Below are positions 61,611-64,000 of a stretch of 64,000 bases of DNA, piece after piece. Below the pieces are notes generated by a model. The model saw nothing but the letters and a program-made list of their open reading frames with translations. It did no database searches and was not told the origin of the DNA. Each line of letters opens with the position of its first letter. The stretch's first letter is position 1. The stretch is from Pantoea cypripedii. Its GTDB lineage: Bacteria; Pseudomonadota; Gammaproteobacteria; Enterobacterales; Enterobacteriaceae. The DNA lies in contig NZ_MLJI01000001.1 in NCBI RefSeq assembly GCF_002095535.1, positions 2,035,832 to 2,099,831 of the forward strand, given 5' to 3'. The position numbers and the translations under genes are program-made.

Positions 61611-63281
61611 ATGACGTTACATCTGCGGCTGACTTCGTCGCTGGAAAAAATGTTCCACCAAAAAACAATTACCGATGTAAAGCAACTGACGGCAGCCAGC
61701 ATTCTTTCCAATGAAACGTTTTCTTTCCAGGCGCAATATTTTCTGCCCTCGCAGGAACGTAAAACCCGTCGCACTTTGTCCTGGTCAGTGGAGAGTGAGT
61801 TGTTGCCGTGGTTGCAGTTGTATCAGGTAACGTCGGTGCCGGGGCATCTGGCGTGTTACAACACCGTAGATGAAAACTACCTGACCACCGAACCGGGTCT
61901 GTTTCCGGACTTGCTGATGCCGCTAACCACGCCAGAGCTGCAAATTACCTGCAATTATCAGGGGGCACTGTGGCTCTGCCTGACACCTCCGGCCAGCGGT
62001 TTGCCGCCGGGACAGCACAACATTACCCTGCGCTTGCAGGATAAAGAGGACAGCAGCCTGGTAAGCGAAAGCGCATTGACGCTGACGGTGTTACCTGATG
62101 CGCTGCCAGAGCAGCAGCTTTACCATACCGAATGGATCCATACCGATTGCCTGGCAAATTACTATCAGCTGCCGGTATTCAGTGAGGAGTACTGGCAGGC
62201 AGTGCGCAACTTTGTGCACAGCGCGGTGGCGCACGGCGTCAATATGATGCTGACCCCGCTGTTTACGCCGCCGCTCGATACCGCACCGGGCACAGTGCGC
62301 ACTGAGGTGCAGCTGATTGATGTAGTGGATGATGGGCAAGGGGGTTACCGCTTTGGTTTTGAACGCCTGGCGCGCTGGGTGGCGTTATGCCGGGAAGAGG
62401 GGATACGTGACTTTGAAATCGCCCACTTTTTCACCCAATGGGGAGCTGCTCATGCGCCGCATGTGGCGGTGCAATTGCCGAATGGCAGCCGGGAAGCGCG
62501 TTTTGGCTGGCATACCGATGCGTTTGGCGAGCAATGGCGTCACTTTCTCACTGCCTTCCTGCCGCAGCTGACTGCCTGGTTTACTCAGCAGGGATTGCAG
62601 GATCGGGTGTGGTTCCATATTTCCGATGAACCGACCGATCAGCATCTGGCAAACTATCGTAAAGCCAGCGACCTGCTGCGCCCGTTAATCTCCGGCTATC
62701 GCACGCTGGATGCCTTGTCCGATTACGATTTCTATCGACTCGGCCTGGTGGAGAAACCCGTTACCGCCTCTGATCATCTGGAACCTTTTCTGGAGAATCA
62801 GGTACCCGGCCAGTGGACCTACTATTGCTGCGCCCAGTATCTGGACGTTGCCAACCGTTTTATGGCGCAGCCGTCGGTGCGCAACCGTATCCTTGGGGTT
62901 CAGCTGTGGTTGTATCGCATTGAAGGCTTTTTGCATTGGGGTTTTAACTTCTATAACAGCGAGCTGTCACGCGAAGCGATTGATCCCTTCGCCGTCACCG
63001 ATGGCTTGCAGGCGTTTCCGGCAGGCGATCCTTTCCTGGTCTATCCCGGCAAAGGTTTCACCCCTTTGCCCTCGATTCGTCTGAAAGTGCTGCTGGAAGC
63101 GTTACAGGATCTGCGGGCGTTACAATTACTGGAAAGGTTGCAGGGGCGTGCAGCAGTAGAAGCCTTAGTGGATGAGATGATGGAAATGCGCATTACCTTT
63201 AAGGCCTGGCCTGCTGATGCGGAAAAATTGCTGCGGCTGCGTCACGAGGTAAACCGGCGCATTGCTAGCAACAAGGCATAA
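61611..63281 (+). CDS. GH123-family (DUF4091) glycoside hydrolase, candidate cytoplasmic beta-N-acetylgalactosaminidase
   Basis: A 556-residue protein. An N-terminal beta-sandwich (to about residue 165) is followed by a TIM-barrel with the GH123 catalytic pair D339-E340 in VWFHISDEPTD. Family 123 enzymes use an adjacent Asp/Glu pair and the substrate's 2-acetamido group to release beta-linked GalNAc. Supporting segments are HGVNMMLTPLFTPPLD, FEIAHFFTQWGAAHAP, TYYCCAQYLDVANRF and LHWGFNFYN. There is no signal peptide, so it works in the cytoplasm on imported glycosides. ATG 61611 follows AAGGGA. It is divergent from the ABC importer operon and shares its GAAA-box control region. Confidence 0.87.
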   Translation: MTLHLRLTSSLEKMFHQKTITDVKQLTAASILSNETFSFQAQYFLPSQERKTRRTLSWSVESELLPWLQLYQVTSVPGHLACYNTVDENYLTTEPGLFPDLLMPLTTPELQITCNYQGALWLCLTPPASGLPPGQHNITLRLQDKEDSSLVSESALTLTVLPDALPEQQLYHTEWIHTDCLANYYQLPVFSEEYWQAVRNFVHSAVAHGVNMMLTPLFTPPLDTAPGTVRTEVQLIDVVDDGQGGYRFGFERLARWVALCREEGIRDFEIAHFFTQWGAAHAPHVAVQLPNGSREARFGWHTDAFGEQWRHFLTAFLPQLTAWFTQQGLQDRVWFHISDEPTDQHLANYRKASDLLRPLISGYRTLDALSDYDFYRLGLVEKPVTASDHLEPFLENQVPGQWTYYCCAQYLDVANRFMAQPSVRNRILGVQLWLYRIEGFLHWGFNFYNSELSREAIDPFAVTDGLQAFPAGDPFLVYPGKGFTPLPSIRLKVLLEALQDLRALQLLERLQGRAAVEALVDEMMEMRITFKAWPADAEKLLRLRHEVNRRIASNKA

Positions 63282-63344
63282 CCTTACGGTTTAATGAACC
63301 GGGCGGTTTTGTTATGCTGCCCGTTCAGCCGCAAAGAGGATGTT

Positions 63345-63971
63345 ATGCGCACACTTACCGATGAAAAAAGACAAGCCATTATGACCGCCGCCTCAGCCGT
63401 GTTTCAGGAACATGGCTACGAGCGGGCCTCAATGAATGAAGTTGCCCGCCGTGCCGGGGGGTCTAAGGCCACGTTATACAACTATTTTCCTTCCAAGGAA
63501 GCCCTGTTTGAGGCGGTGGTCAGGACTTACAGCACCCATTATCTGACCGAAGCCGCCGGGGAGATCCTCAACGACGATGGCAGCGAACTCAGCCTGGAAA
63601 GCAAACTCCATCGTTTTGGTAAAGGCATGCTGAGCGTGCTGATGACCGACAGCCAGGCACTGCAACTTTATCGCGTGGTGGTCGGTGAAGCCGGTCATTC
63701 GGATATCGGCGCGCTGTTTTATGAATCCGGCGTGCGGGAAAGTATGGAAATGCTCGCCAGCCTGATGAAAAACCATATGGAGCAAGGCGATCTGGCGGAA
63801 AATTGCCCGATGCTGCGCGCGCGCCAGTTTTCCGCGTTGCTGAAAGCCGAAGTGGATGAATTGCTGTTGAAAAAAGAGATGGATACTTTTTCTGAAAGCC
63901 GGGTCACCGAGATGGTGGCGGCGGCAGTGAACCTGTTTCTGGCCGGTGCCTGCCGCCGTACTGGCTCGTAG
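63345..63971 (+). CDS. TetR-family transcriptional regulator
   Basis: A 208-residue TetR protein. The N-terminal helix-turn-helix is visible (IMTAASAVFQEHGYERASMN, VARRAGGSKATLYNYFPSKE), followed by an all-helical ligand domain of the AcrR/TetR C-terminal type (LYRVVVGEAGHSDIGALFYE). ATG 63345 follows AAGAGGA; an upstream start at 63294 adds unrelated residues. Its target is not in view, because the downstream gene would be outside the window. Its TAG stop lies in a REP-like element. Confidence 0.92.
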   Translation: MRTLTDEKRQAIMTAASAVFQEHGYERASMNEVARRAGGSKATLYNYFPSKEALFEAVVRTYSTHYLTEAAGEILNDDGSELSLESKLHRFGKGMLSVLMTDSQALQLYRVVVGEAGHSDIGALFYESGVRESMEMLASLMKNHMEQGDLAENCPMLRARQFSALLKAEVDELLLKKEMDTFSESRVTEMVAAAVNLFLAGACRRTGS

Positions 63972-63989
63972 CGGCGCGATTTATCGCGC
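63968..63989 (+). repeat. REP-like element overlapping the TetR stop codon
   Basis: GTAGCGGCGCGAT followed by TTATCGCGC is the consensus type A unit. The stop codon TAG of the TetR gene is its bases 2-4, as also happens for the PEBP gene at 33493. Confidence 0.8.
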
Positions 63990-64000
63990 TATTATCAGCA

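Overview
The window reads as chromosomal DNA of an enterobacterium, most likely Erwiniaceae (Pantoea-like). Many genes align from memory with Escherichia coli/Klebsiella counterparts (lhr, dgcZ, yiaJ-yiaK-yiaL-lyxK-sgbHUE, agaR/agaS/agaA, kbaY/kbaZ). Between them lie metabolic islands and a recurrent REP-like hairpin with the core GGCGCGATTTATCGCGC. No rRNA, tRNA, CRISPR array, insertion sequence or phage gene was seen.

Layout. (1) 1-11990: an aromatic-compound catabolic island. A left + strand arm holds a 5'-truncated FAH-family enzyme, a DUF3500 protein, an OprD-type porin, a RidA protein and a PadR-DUF2218 regulator. It converges on a seven-gene - strand operon: HpaD-like extradiol dioxygenase, MFS transporter, PhzS-like flavin monooxygenase, ACMSD-like amidohydrolase, FAH isomerase/decarboxylase, HpaH hydratase and HpaI aldolase. 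The same dyad, TATATC-N9-GATATA, lies upstream of the PadR gene and of the operon, which suggests one regulon. (2) 12197-22445: exported alpha/beta hydrolase, two-component system, second exported hydrolase, DipZ-like CcdA/thioredoxin fusion, aldehyde dehydrogenase with divergent LysR, zinc-sensing diguanylate cyclase DgcZ, and an exported beta-propeller lactonase. (3) 22596-28128: an AT-richer giant gene (about 1840 residues if continuous) with a HETGH metalloprotease-like motif, split by a frame change at an A8 tract. It is followed by lhr, a PEBP protein and an AbiE-type toxin-antitoxin pair flanked by REP elements.

(4) 35091-47611: an enlarged yia system. It holds a YiaJ-like IclR regulator, a ribose-type ABC transporter, an SMP-30 lactonase, and yiaK-yiaL-MFS-lyxK-sgbH-sgbU-sgbE, with the MFS gene in place of the E. 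coli TRAP genes yiaMNO. Matching GRAAT-N3-ATTYC sites precede both operons. (5) 47658-63281: a PTS-independent N-acetylgalactosamine system. A MalEFG/K-type ABC importer, a cytoplasmic GH123-family beta-N-acetylgalactosaminidase candidate, a ROK sugar kinase, the deacetylase, AgaS and the tagatose-bisphosphate aldolase KbaYZ form an almost complete route from a GalNAc-containing glycoside to triose phosphates. AgaR and a second DeoR protein are encoded there too. 5-bp-phased GAAA tracts resembling AgaR operators precede the three main promoters. A TetR gene closes the window.

The strongest candidates for undescribed biology are the GalNAc-glycoside importer/GH123 system, the PadR-DUF2218-controlled aromatic island, and the frame-split giant metalloprotease-like gene. 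All family assignments are from recalled sequence patterns; no database search was run.
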